From Flavobacterium circumlabens (lineage in GTDB: Bacteria; Bacteroidota; Bacteroidia; Flavobacteriales; Flavobacteriaceae), in the NCBI RefSeq assembly GCF_004345565.1, contig NZ_SLWA01000002.1, positions 124,001 to 188,000 of the forward strand: 64,000 bases of DNA, in the 5' to 3' direction. The position numbers and the translations under genes were made by a program. Position 1 is the first letter of the stretch, and each line of letters begins with the position of its first letter. The notes beneath the pieces are model-generated. The model was not told the origin of the DNA, ran no database searches, and worked only from the letters and a program-made list of their open reading frames with translations. Below, piece after piece: positions 9,496-18,318 of the stretch.

Positions 9496-9642
9496 AAATA
9501 TTTAATTTAAAAATTCTATAATTTGACAATCTGCTTCTATATGTATCAGATAATGTGGTTTTACCTTTTAGAACAATCAGTGAGGAATCAGCTTGCGTAA
9601 TTTTTACATAATTTTGCAGACAGTTTGATAACGGTGCAGCTA

Positions 9643-10608
9643 TTATTTTTTCTTCAGTTGTTCTTTATTTACAGTCATTATAACTGGCTGAATTGTGCCA
9701 TCCGCATTATAATGAAGTTCATCAACACATACTGAACGCCTCCATTGAATAAAAGCATGATCTGGTGTTCCTGCCGGAAAACGGTAATTGCTTAAATCAG
9801 AAGTGTGATAGAAAAGATATGATTTGCCTTTAAAATCAACTATGCTATGATGATTTGTTCCACTGCTTACAGCGTCTAAAATAACTCCTTGATACTTGTA
9901 TGGTCCTAATACCTTATCTGACATTGCATAAGCAATTTGTGGCCCTTGACCGTTTTTATGAGCAGTAGAATAAGAGAGGTAATATTTGCCCTTGCGTTTA
10001 TGCACCCATATCGCTTCGAAAAAATCATCGACCCCTTCTATAATATGTACAGGATCTGAATAAGATACCATATCTTTATTTAGCTTAACGCAGTTCAATA
10101 CTATCTGACCTACAAAAAGATATGCTTGTCCATTATCATCAATAAAAACACTTGGATCAATAAAATCACGGTTTGATATTATCCCAGGAGAATCCTCAGA
10201 AATAAGTGGTTTGCCAATTGCATCCTTAAATGGTCCTGTTGGGCTATTACTTACTGCCACACCAATATGCTTTTGGTCAGTAGGAAAGTAAAAATAATAT
10301 TTACCATCACGCTGCACACAATCTGGTGCCCAGACAAACTTCTTTGCCCAGTTTGTTTCTGTTAATGGAGAAAATACTTTACCACAGTCCTTCCATTTTT
10401 TCATATCAGTGGTTGAGTACACATAATAATCCTCCATATCCCACCATTTTGCCTCATTTCTATCATGACTTGGATATAAGTATAAGGTGTTTCCAAAAAC
10501 ACGAGCTGTGGGATCTGCACTGTATCTTTTTGTTATTATTGGATTATTTTGCGCTAAAATAGCTTCAGTACCTAAAATGGTAAGTGCGATAAGTAGTGTT
10601 TTTTTCAT
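9643..10608 (-). CDS. Secreted GH43 family glycosidase (beta-xylosidase / alpha-L-arabinofuranosidase type)
   Basis: 321 residues: a signal peptide (to about Ala19) plus one five-bladed propeller and nothing more, the usual size for a single-domain GH43. The catalytic triad is visible: general base Asp32 in SADPTARVFG, pKa-tuning Asp151 in RDFIDPSVFIDD, and general acid Glu198 in DDFFEAIWVHKRKGKYYLSYS. The blade motif FVWAPDCVQRDGKYYFYFP is also characteristic. GH43 enzymes trim arabinose or xylose from plant polysaccharides, some act on galactans; the exact substrate cannot be read off. It lies between two GH16 genes on the same strand, with the terminator of the upstream GH16 in between. 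Confidence 0.9.
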   Translation of the reverse strand: MKKTLLIALTILGTEAILAQNNPIITKRYSADPTARVFGNTLYLYPSHDRNEAKWWDMEDYYVYSTTDMKKWKDCGKVFSPLTETNWAKKFVWAPDCVQRDGKYYFYFPTDQKHIGVAVSNSPTGPFKDAIGKPLISEDSPGIISNRDFIDPSVFIDDNGQAYLFVGQIVLNCVKLNKDMVSYSDPVHIIEGVDDFFEAIWVHKRKGKYYLSYSTAHKNGQGPQIAYAMSDKVLGPYKYQGVILDAVSSGTNHHSIVDFKGKSYLFYHTSDLSNYRFPAGTPDHAFIQWRRSVCVDELHYNADGTIQPVIMTVNKEQLKKK

Positions 10609-10657
10609 TTCTTATTAATTGTTTATTTTAGTAACTGTTTAAGCTTATTAGAAATTA

Positions 10658-10719
10658 AAAAAATCTCTTCGACCTTTTTTTTACAATGAACGACAACATA
10701 AAAGGTAGAAGAGATTTTT
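10658..10719 (-). terminator. Strong terminator after the intact GH16 gene
   Basis: AAATCTCTTCGACCTTTT (about 10661-10678) and AAAAGGTAGAAGAGATTTTT (10700-10719) pair along almost 20 bp with one mismatch, and both flanks end in A/T runs. It stands between the stop of the GH16 gene (10748) and the GH43 start (10608), so the two are probably separate transcripts. Confidence 0.85.
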
Positions 10720-10747
10720 GATAATTATCTCCAACGAATTATGGTAC

Positions 10748-12556
10748 TTATTCTATAAGAATTTTTTGAATTCTTGTTTTTGTGGCACTTGTGGTTCTTA
10801 AAAAGTAAATTCCTTTATCCAGATTAGGTAGTTGTAAAGCGGTTAAATTGCTAGTATTATTTAACTGCGAGTATACTTTTCTACCATTAATATCAACAAT
10901 AAAAATGTCAAAAAATAACCCATCATTTGCACTTATATTTAATATGTTTCCAGACTTCACAGGGTTTGGATAAGCAGTAAAATTTTGTATTCCAAAGTCT
11001 TGAGAAGGATTAGTTACACCAAGTGTGCCTGTTGCTGACAAATAAAATTCAATATCATCATATTCAAGCCAAGTACTTGCAGCTCCTGTTCCTGTCCATT
11101 GATAAAACCCAATTTCATAGCTATTGTTAGATACCAAAATGTTATTAAGTTGTATTTGGGTCCAGGTAGGTATGCTTATTGCCAAGTTGTAATTTATTTC
11201 GTCACTACCAAAGGTTTTCCCATAAAAGACTGATTTACTTTGCCCCCCAGAACTGCGAACCCAAGCTTTTGCTGTATATATACCATTTGCTAGATTTGTA
11301 AAAGTTTGATAAACGGCCACTTCATAATGTCCTGTTGCTGATTGTATACCATTATAATTTGCTGAATGAGGTGATGTATTGGAGTTTAATGCATTCGCGG
11401 TTCCACCAGCAATACCAGAATATTCCAGCCAGCCAGCTGGTTTCTGAACAATAGCAACATCAGAATCGAAATTTCCATTTACCAATTTATTAACTCCTAC
11501 TAAATTTTGTACAGAAATGGTAGAAATGGATGTCTTATTTCCATCTTCAGTGGTTGCTGTAATAATTGCTGACCCTACTGATACACCAGTAACTACACCC
11601 AAATTGTCTACATTAGCTACAGCATTATTGTTTGATGTCCATGTTAGTTTCAAATTGGTCGCATTTGCAGGTACAAATGAAGTTTTAAGTGTTTGTGAAC
11701 CATTCAGCGCCACATTGGCACTTGCAGGCGATATTGAAATACTTGAAACAGGAACCGGAGTAGTGTCTATATTTTTATATACTCGAATATAATCGCAGTA
11801 CATTGTTGCTGGCAATACGGTTGTTGCGTCTGGAGAGCCCGGCCAGGAACCCCCTATTGGCAGGTTTATCAGAATGTATTGTGGCAAGTGAAATTCTTCT
11901 GTGTAATTTTGTCCGCCAGTAATCTGTAATTGATGAAATAAAACATCATCAACATACCATTTGATGTAATTTGCATCCCAAACAACAGAGTAAGTATGCC
12001 ATTGAGTGACATCTACACTATAAGTATTGGCGTTTTGTACATGCACATCATTTAAGCCTCCATAATGTGCAGTACCGTGAATAATAGTTTCACTATTAAT
12101 ATGTTCCATAATATCTATTTCCCCAGATTTAGGCCATCCAGCTGAAGCGTAGTTGGTTCCTAATGTCCAAAATGCCGCCCACAATCCTTGCCCTTTTGGC
12201 ATTTTTAAGCGGCCTTCAATTTTGCCATAAGTCCAAGAAGCTTTATTTAAAGTAGTTATACTGCCCGAAGTGTATTGTTTGCCACCTACGGCTTCTTTGA
12301 TGACCGTAATTTCTAAGTTTCCTGCATTTTGTTTAATATTATTTGTGCTGTTAGTATAATACTGTAATTCACTATTGCGGAGATTACCGCCTAATTCGTA
12401 GCTCCATTTAGAATTGTCAGGAGCTCCTGTACCGTTAAACTCATCTGACCAGACTAATTGATAGTTTTGAGCTTTTGCACTAAGATTAAAAAGCAGCATA
12501 CATGATAACGTGTAAAAGATAGCTTTTACACGATGAAAGGTTAGTATTTTTCTCAT
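10748..12556 (-). CDS. Secreted GH16 endo-beta-1,3-glucanase (laminarinase-like) with Big_2, CBM and T9SS domains
   Basis: 602 residues. Signal peptide to Ala29. The GH16 domain (about 31-272) begins YQLVWSDEFNGTG and holds the catalytic GEIDIME: nucleophile Glu146, Asp148 and acid/base Glu151, with the flanking tryptophans (WPKSG, WHTYSVVWD). A Big_2 domain follows (about 275-355), then a jelly-roll carbohydrate-binding module (about 360-512, NLVGVNKLVNGNFD to WLEYDDIEFYL), and a T9SS type A C-terminal domain (FTAYPNPVKSG to ILIE). GH16 with this active site hydrolyses beta-1,3 or mixed beta-1,3/1,4 glucans. It is divergent from the LacI gene at 12783, and the operators between them may control both. 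Confidence 0.93.
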   Translation of the reverse strand: MRKILTFHRVKAIFYTLSCMLLFNLSAKAQNYQLVWSDEFNGTGAPDNSKWSYELGGNLRNSELQYYTNSTNNIKQNAGNLEITVIKEAVGGKQYTSGSITTLNKASWTYGKIEGRLKMPKGQGLWAAFWTLGTNYASAGWPKSGEIDIMEHINSETIIHGTAHYGGLNDVHVQNANTYSVDVTQWHTYSVVWDANYIKWYVDDVLFHQLQITGGQNYTEEFHLPQYILINLPIGGSWPGSPDATTVLPATMYCDYIRVYKNIDTTPVPVSSISISPASANVALNGSQTLKTSFVPANATNLKLTWTSNNNAVANVDNLGVVTGVSVGSAIITATTEDGNKTSISTISVQNLVGVNKLVNGNFDSDVAIVQKPAGWLEYSGIAGGTANALNSNTSPHSANYNGIQSATGHYEVAVYQTFTNLANGIYTAKAWVRSSGGQSKSVFYGKTFGSDEINYNLAISIPTWTQIQLNNILVSNNSYEIGFYQWTGTGAASTWLEYDDIEFYLSATGTLGVTNPSQDFGIQNFTAYPNPVKSGNILNISANDGLFFDIFIVDINGRKVYSQLNNTSNLTALQLPNLDKGIYFLRTTSATKTRIQKILIE

Positions 12557-12734
12557 AATAAAGGGTTGGTTTAGTTAGTAATTTTAAAATAATCAATAAA
12601 TAAAAAAGTTAAATCCTCTCTCTGAAAAAGATAATAAGTATTTATGAGACAGTGTTCTATAATTGATTATTTGACGCAAAATAGATAAAAGAATTATACA
12701 TAACATGAAAATTTGCGAAAAAAAACAATATTTT

Positions 12735-12767
12735 TTTGCGCAAACGAAAGTAAAATTTGCGCAAATT
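12735..12767. promoter_or_regulatory. Paired TTTGCGCAAA palindromes (probable LacI-family operators)
   Basis: Two perfect palindromes TTTGCGCAAA lie at 12735-12744 and 12756-12765; the second extends to the 14-bp AATTTGCGCAAATT. Their centres are 21 bp apart, two helical turns, on the same DNA face. They sit in the divergent control region between GH16 (minus) and the LacI gene (plus), immediately before a TATATTTG box (12770-12777). A central CG flanked by symmetric arms is the normal LacI-family operator form. Confidence 0.75.
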
Positions 12768-12782
12768 ATTATATTTGTATTT

Positions 12783-13799
12783 ATGAAAAAGAAAATGATT
12801 ACAATTAAGGATATTGCCGAAAAAACAGGATATTCTATTTCGACAATTTCCAGGTCGTTAAAAGATCATTCGGATATTACAGAGAAGACAAAACAGATTG
12901 TAAGAGACACAGCAAAAGATTTAGGGTATCAGCCTAATTTTTTTGCGCAAAATTTTAAAAGCAACAGGAGTAATATTTTAGGAGTGTTAGTTCCGGATAT
13001 TGAACGAGGCTACTATTCGTCTATTATCAGCGGCATGCAGGAAAGAGCTATCGAACAGAAATTCTTTATTGTGGCCTGCCAGTCCAAAGATTCTTTTATA
13101 GATGAAATCAAAGCAGTACAAACACTTATCGGTCTAAATGTTGACGGAATTGCGATAGTCCATTCTAAAGAAACCAGCAATTTTACAGAACATAACAATA
13201 TTATTAAAAACAACATTCCGCTTTTGGCAATTGACAGGGAATTATTTGGTCTACAGACTCACTTTGTTTCCAATGATCAGTTTGTAGCCGGATTTATGAT
13301 TGGCGAACATCTGGCAAAAGAAGGTTATAAAAACATTGCCATTATTGGCGGACCTGAACAGCTTGTAATGAGCCGTCAGCGAATCAATGGCTGTATTGCG
13401 GGAGCAGCTGCTAATGGAGTAACCATAAAAAAAGAAAACATTGTGTATTGTAATCTGCAACGCGAACGCGAGATTTTTGCAGTTTCAGAATTATTAAATC
13501 AAAAAGAAGCTCCCGATGCAATTTTTTGTATTTACGATCGTGGAGCCATTGAAATTGTACATTATCTAAATCAGCAGCAAATCAGCATACCAAAAAAAGT
13601 CGCTGTTGCCGGCTGCGGAAACGATTCTTTTTCTCATTATTTAACACCATCATTAACAACAGTAGATTTAAATCCGCATAAACTTGGGGAACTTGCTGCG
13701 GAAATTTTAATTAATGATATTATAACAGGAAGTGTCGTTGAGAAAACAAGAAATTCTTTAAGACCAAAATTGATTGTAAGCGATTCTACAAAACGGTAA
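12783..13799 (+). CDS. LacI family transcriptional regulator
   Basis: 338 residues from ATG 12783. I reject the longer in-frame start at 12705 because it would translate the palindromic operators; the HTH normally starts a few residues from the N-terminus, as here (MITIKDIAEKTGYSISTISRSLKDHSDITEKT). Then follow the hinge (ANE-type region, YQPNFFAQNFKSNRSNILGVLVPDI) and a periplasmic-binding-protein-like effector domain (about 60-335) with DGIAIVHS, FVAGFMIGEHLAKEGYKNIAIIGG and the PDAIFCIYDRGAIE block. It most likely binds the adjacent palindromes, regulating itself and the divergent GH16. The effector is presumably a glycan-derived sugar. Convergent with the next gene, 22 bp between stops. 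Confidence 0.92.
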   Translation: MKKKMITIKDIAEKTGYSISTISRSLKDHSDITEKTKQIVRDTAKDLGYQPNFFAQNFKSNRSNILGVLVPDIERGYYSSIISGMQERAIEQKFFIVACQSKDSFIDEIKAVQTLIGLNVDGIAIVHSKETSNFTEHNNIIKNNIPLLAIDRELFGLQTHFVSNDQFVAGFMIGEHLAKEGYKNIAIIGGPEQLVMSRQRINGCIAGAAANGVTIKKENIVYCNLQREREIFAVSELLNQKEAPDAIFCIYDRGAIEIVHYLNQQQISIPKKVAVAGCGNDSFSHYLTPSLTTVDLNPHKLGELAAEILINDIITGSVVEKTRNSLRPKLIVSDSTKR

Positions 13800-13821
13800 A
13801 TGGGGACTTATTTAAAACAAT

Positions 13822-14997
13822 TTATTTTTCTTTCTTTTTAATACTCGATTCTCTTACCAATAAATCGCCGTCAATAGTCTGGATCTGAATTTCAGAATCA
13901 GCTTCATTTTTATACTGTTGTAAAAACAACTGCATAGTGGTTTCTCCAATTACAGAAGTCTGTATATTATAAGTAGTGAGCGAAGGTTCAATTAATTCTC
14001 CCATTAAATCATTCCCAAAACCAACTACGGCAATTTCATTTGGCACTTTAATCTTTCGTTTTTTAAGATGTTTAATCACGTAAATTGCAGATCGGTCAGA
14101 AATACAAAAAATCGCGTCTGGTCTTTGATCCAGATTCAGCCAGTCATCGACAACGCTATTAATACTAACATTAGAATAATCTGTGTATGCAATTAATTCT
14201 TTATCGGGTTTGATTTTGTTCTTTTTTAAAATATTGAGATAACCCAGTAAACGCTCTTCGGTAATCGTTAACGATTTTGGTCCCAGGATAATTCCGATTC
14301 TTTTACATCCCTGTTCTAAAAGATGTTCTGTGACTTTTTCAGCTCCTTCTGTATTTTTTGCCAAAACTTTTGATGTTTTCGGCGAAGGACTTGTCCTGTA
14401 GAAATTAACAATTGAAATTCCTTTTTTGCTATAATTTTCAATATAATCAAATGCTGTAGTACTTGCAGAATGGCATACAAGAAGACCGTCTACACGACTA
14501 TCCATTAATGCCTGTACATTTTCCAATTCAGTTTGGTAATCTTCATTAGAAAGGCAGATAATTACTTTAAACCCATTTTTAGAAGCAACTTTCTGAATTC
14601 CGCCAAGCATTGAAGAAAAAAAAGTAGACTGAAGATGCGGAATAATAACGCCAATAGTTTGAGTTTGCTTGCTGGCAAAATTCCTAGCCAATAGATTTGG
14701 CCTATATTCCATTTGTAAGGCCACTTGTTGTACTGCCAAAGTAGTTGCGGGACTAATATCGGGATGATTTCTTAAGGCACGGCTTACTGTTGTAGCAGAA
14801 ATTCCCATGGCATTGCCAATATCAACAATTGTTGTCTGATAATTTTTTCGGGTCTTGTTTTTTGCTTTTCTGCTTTCATGGTTCAATGTAAAATTATAAT
14901 TGCACTCTTTGCAATAATAACGCTGTTTTTGTCGGATAAATCCAGACTTTAAAATAGTTTCAACTTTGCTGCATTTTGGGCATTTAACTCTTGGCAT
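13822..14997 (-). CDS. LacI family regulator with an added N-terminal zinc ribbon
   Basis: 391 residues, about 50 longer than its neighbour. The extra N-terminus has a four-cysteine zinc ribbon: Cys6-x2-Cys9 (VKCPKCSKV) and Cys29-x2-Cys32 (YYCKECNYNF), separated by a basic segment, much like the first finger of IS1-type InsA transposases. A basic linker (about 40-52) leads into a standard LacI HTH (TIVDIGNAMGISATTVSRALRNHPDIS, about 55-80), hinge (YRPNLLARNFASKQTQTIGVIIP) and sugar-binding domain. Divergent from SusC at 15214, with a long operator-like sequence between them, so it is the likely regulator of PUL 1. The ribbon could add a second DNA contact; whether metal is bound is inference. 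Confidence 0.9.
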   Translation of the reverse strand: MPRVKCPKCSKVETILKSGFIRQKQRYYCKECNYNFTLNHESRKAKNKTRKNYQTTIVDIGNAMGISATTVSRALRNHPDISPATTLAVQQVALQMEYRPNLLARNFASKQTQTIGVIIPHLQSTFFSSMLGGIQKVASKNGFKVIICLSNEDYQTELENVQALMDSRVDGLLVCHSASTTAFDYIENYSKKGISIVNFYRTSPSPKTSKVLAKNTEGAEKVTEHLLEQGCKRIGIILGPKSLTITEERLLGYLNILKKNKIKPDKELIAYTDYSNVSINSVVDDWLNLDQRPDAIFCISDRSAIYVIKHLKKRKIKVPNEIAVVGFGNDLMGELIEPSLTTYNIQTSVIGETTMQLFLQQYKNEADSEIQIQTIDGDLLVRESSIKKKEK

Positions 14998-15042
14998 GTC
15001 AGTTTTTGTTTATATTACCTGACAAAGGTAAAAAATTTCTAT

Positions 15043-15080
15043 CTATCGAAAACGATAGTGCAAACGTTTGAGATAGAAAA
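15043..15080. promoter_or_regulatory. Operator region between zinc-ribbon LacI and SusC genes
   Basis: A perfect inverted repeat CTATCG-AAAA-CGATAG (15043-15058) runs directly into GTGCAAACGTTTGAGATAG, which contains the palindrome AAACGTTT (15062-15069) with the central CG of LacI operators. About 30 bp of this (15051-15080) recur almost unchanged at 43319-43349. Confidence 0.75.
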
Positions 15081-15104
15081 AACGATTGAAATACCATTAC
15101 ACTT

Positions 15105-15137
15105 ATTGTCTACTATATGCTTTAAAATTTATATTTG
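15105..15137 (+). promoter_or_regulatory. Probable promoter of PUL 1 (susC)
   Basis: TATATTTG at 15130-15137 matches the Bacteroidota -7 box TAnnTTTG; a TTG at 15105-15107 lies 22 bp before it, near the spacing expected for the -33 element. This predicts a start near 15144 and a leader of about 70 nt before the SusC ATG. The AACGTTTG box would lie about 75 bp upstream of the start. Confidence 0.55.
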
Positions 15138-15213
15138 GCTTATAACTCTTAATATTCGCATCTCAAAAAAGCGATATTAAAATTTTACTAACCAATCTAA
15201 ACCAAAGTTTATT

Positions 15214-18200
15214 ATGTATGCATCATTTTTCAAACAACGTTGCCTTCTGATTATTACTGGGCTTCTGTTTTGCATAAGCAGTTATGCACAAGATTTAAGT
15301 ATTAAGGGAATACTTAAAGATGAAACTGGAAAAGGTGTTCCAGGTGCCAATTTACAAATTAAAGGTACAAAAAATACTGTAGCAACTGATTTTGACGGTA
15401 GCTTTCAAATTAAAGCTTCTATAGGAAGTGAGCTTATTGTTTCTTTCATTGGTTTTGAAACTAGAACCATAAAAATAACGAGTCCGGGTACTCTGGATAT
15501 CGTATTAAAGACGTCAAGCAAGGAATTACAGGAAATTGTCGTTGTTGGTTATGGTACAAGTAAAAAGAAGGATTTAACAGGTGCAATTACAACGGTCAAG
15601 TCCCAAGACATTACGGGACGAAGAACAGTTCAGGTTTCTGATGCGTTGCAGGGTGCAATGGCAGGAGTAACAGTTTCCAGAAATGGAGCAGCACCTGGTT
15701 CTCAATCCAAAATTCGCTTTCGTGGGGTTACTACCATTGGAGTTAGCGGCAATGACCCGCTAATTATTGTTGATGGCGTACCTACAGCCAATATAGATTA
15801 CCTTAATCCTGATGATATAGAATCAATAACAGCTCTAAAAGATGCTGCATCAACTGCGATTTATGGATCAAGAGCAGCAGCCGGGGTTTTATTGGTAACT
15901 ACCAGAAGAGCAAAAGCAGGGAAAACCAGTTTAGAGTATAGTTACGAATATGCACAAGCTGAACCTGTAAACCAGCCTGCTACAACTGGCGCAGTTAGAT
16001 ACATGCAGCTATATAATGAGTATCTGGCCAATGACGGAGCTGCTCCTTTATATTCTCAGGCTACCATTACAAATTATAATGCTAACCATGCGGCTAATCC
16101 TGATTTATATCCGGATACAGATTGGCAGAAGTCTATAATTAAAAATAACGCGCCAAGGATTATTCACAATTTAGCCTTTTCATCCGGTTCTGAAAATGTA
16201 AAATCCAGAGCTACTTTAGGATACTCATCAAGTGATGCATTATATGATAACCGTGGTTTTAAAAAATTAAATGCAGGAGTGTACAATGATTTTAAATTTA
16301 GCAATAAATTAACCGCGAGTTTTGACGTCAGTGCAGTAAGGACTGAAAACAAGGATGTAAATATTTTTAATAATAATGTTTTCTTGGATGCACGTGTTAT
16401 GGCTCCAATTTATGATGATTACTATTCTGATGGAAGATATGCGCTGGGTAAAGATGGTCGAAATGCAGTAGCACAAATCGGTGCTGGTGGCTTTAAAAAA
16501 TTTATTACCAATAATCTTTCAGGTAGAATTGCCGTTAATTTTAAGCCTTTTAAAGGATTGACTTTAACCGGGCAGGCGTCTCCGACAATTATTTTTGGAC
16601 CTGTAGAAAGAGAAGAAAATGGACAAATTGTCCAGGATCCATCCAAGCAGTTTATTAAAGTAGTGGAATTTACAGATATGTTGGATCCATCGAAAAAAGT
16701 TGCGGTAGGACAGCAGCCTGCTTCTGCTTCATTAAATGAAAGCAAGTCCTATAATTACAGATTCAATGGACAATTTGTTGCCAATTATAACAATAGTTTT
16801 AGCGGTAAGCATAATTTAGATGCTACTTTTGGTTATGAAAATAATTACTCTTATGTAGAAACTATTAGGGCTTCTCGCGCAACATATACCTTGTCAAATT
16901 ATCCGTATTTGGATAACGGGCTTCCAACATTTAGAGATAATGGAGGTTCAGCTTATGAAACGGCATTAAGCTCTTATTTTGGTAGAGTGTCCTACAATTT
17001 TAAAAACAGATATTATTTGCAGGCTGGTGGGCGCTATGATGGATCTTCAAGGTTTAATCAAGATCAAAGATGGGCATTCTTTCCATCATTGGGTGCTGGA
17101 TGGGCTGTATCAGAAGAACCATTTTTCAAATCGGTTAAAGAATGGGGAGTTGATTTCCTGAAATTCAGAGCATCATGGGGACAGTCGGGTAATGAACGTA
17201 TTGGGAATTATCCGTACCAAGCAAGTATCAGTTTATATAATTCCTTATTTTATCAAAACGGCGTTGTAGTTGCTCCAACTTCAGGATCGCAGGTTAATTA
17301 CGCTGTTGATGATATAACATGGGAAACACAGGAAAGTACCAATATAGGTTTGGATGCAACATTTTTAAACAATAGGTTAACTCTAAGTGGAGATGTATTC
17401 TACAAACAAACTAAAGATATTTTGCTTAAGTTAAACGTTCCTCTTTATCTTGGATATGATGCACCTTTTCAAAATGCAGGAAAAGTAAGCTCAAAAGGTT
17501 TTGAAGCTACAGTGAGTTGGTCAGACAACATCGGAACAGACTGGAAATACAGTGTAGGGGCGAATATATCTGATGCTAAAACAAATGTTGATGATTTGAA
17601 AGGTACTTCTATTCTCGGCGATACATCAAATATTGAAGGGAATGAATTTGCTGCTTGGTACGGCTATAAATCAAGCGGAATATTTCAAACAGCCGCAGAA
17701 GTTGCTGCTTCTCCAAAAACAAGTGCCAGCACTAAACCTGGTGATATTAAATACGTTGATATTGACGGGGACGGTCAAATAACTCCTGATAAAGACAGGG
17801 TTATTTTGGGTGGATCATTGCCACGATATACATTCGGGCTCAATGGTAAATTGAGTTATAAAACCCTTGATTTTTCTTTTGTAGCGTATGGAGTAGGTAA
17901 ACAACAGGTAAGGCTAAGCAATTATGCTGTACAGCCGTTTCAGGAAACATTTGGTAATGTGCCCACTCTGATTGATGGTAAATTCTGGAGTGCTACTAAT
18001 ACCGCAGAACAAAATGCAGCAGCAGAATATCCAAGATTATCTAACGCAAGCAGTGGAAATAACTACGCTATGTCTGATTTTTGGTTAGTTAACGGTAGTT
18101 ATTTACGGATTAAAAATATCACATTGGGATATAATTTTAATAAAAAAATTACAGACCAGTTAGGAATACAAGGACTTCGATTGTATGTAGCAGGTAATGA

Positions 18201-18306
18201 TTTATTTACTATCAGTCATTTTCCAAAGGGCTCAGATCCGGAAGTTGATGCTATCTCTTATCCAATTGTTAAAACCTTTATGACAGGTTTAAATGTTAAA
18301 TTTTAA
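15214..18306 (+). CDS. SusC/RagA family TonB-dependent outer-membrane transporter (PUL 1)
   Basis: 1030 residues. Signal peptide to about 25 (CISSYAQ). A carboxypeptidase-regulatory-like domain follows (about 27-105: SIKGILKDETGKGVPGANLQIKGTKNTVATDFDGSF), then the TonB-box region and plug (EIVVVGYGTSKKKDLTGAIT, VDGVPTANIDYLNPDDIESITALKDAASTAIYGSRAAAGVLLVTTRR), and a 22-strand barrel to the C-terminus (FMTGLNVKF). Length and motifs are fully typical. It imports oligosaccharides with the SusD lipoprotein encoded 12 bp downstream. Probably controlled by the zinc-ribbon LacI protein encoded divergently. Confidence 0.96.
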   Translation: MYASFFKQRCLLIITGLLFCISSYAQDLSIKGILKDETGKGVPGANLQIKGTKNTVATDFDGSFQIKASIGSELIVSFIGFETRTIKITSPGTLDIVLKTSSKELQEIVVVGYGTSKKKDLTGAITTVKSQDITGRRTVQVSDALQGAMAGVTVSRNGAAPGSQSKIRFRGVTTIGVSGNDPLIIVDGVPTANIDYLNPDDIESITALKDAASTAIYGSRAAAGVLLVTTRRAKAGKTSLEYSYEYAQAEPVNQPATTGAVRYMQLYNEYLANDGAAPLYSQATITNYNANHAANPDLYPDTDWQKSIIKNNAPRIIHNLAFSSGSENVKSRATLGYSSSDALYDNRGFKKLNAGVYNDFKFSNKLTASFDVSAVRTENKDVNIFNNNVFLDARVMAPIYDDYYSDGRYALGKDGRNAVAQIGAGGFKKFITNNLSGRIAVNFKPFKGLTLTGQASPTIIFGPVEREENGQIVQDPSKQFIKVVEFTDMLDPSKKVAVGQQPASASLNESKSYNYRFNGQFVANYNNSFSGKHNLDATFGYENNYSYVETIRASRATYTLSNYPYLDNGLPTFRDNGGSAYETALSSYFGRVSYNFKNRYYLQAGGRYDGSSRFNQDQRWAFFPSLGAGWAVSEEPFFKSVKEWGVDFLKFRASWGQSGNERIGNYPYQASISLYNSLFYQNGVVVAPTSGSQVNYAVDDITWETQESTNIGLDATFLNNRLTLSGDVFYKQTKDILLKLNVPLYLGYDAPFQNAGKVSSKGFEATVSWSDNIGTDWKYSVGANISDAKTNVDDLKGTSILGDTSNIEGNEFAAWYGYKSSGIFQTAAEVAASPKTSASTKPGDIKYVDIDGDGQITPDKDRVILGGSLPRYTFGLNGKLSYKTLDFSFVAYGVGKQQVRLSNYAVQPFQETFGNVPTLIDGKFWSATNTAEQNAAAEYPRLSNASSGNNYAMSDFWLVNGSYLRIKNITLGYNFNKKITDQLGIQGLRLYVAGNDLFTISHFPKGSDPEVDAISYPIVKTFMTGLNVKF

Positions 18307-18318
18307 AAATTAATTATC

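Noticed and set aside
12705..12782. Earlier in-frame start for the first LacI gene
   Set aside because: The extra residues are encoded by the operator palindromes and have no HTH similarity.
12941..12952. TTTTGCGCAAAA inside the LacI gene as a certain third operator
   Set aside because: The residues it encodes (FFAQNF) belong to a conserved LacI region, so the palindrome may be due to codon sequence; kept only as a possibility in the findings.
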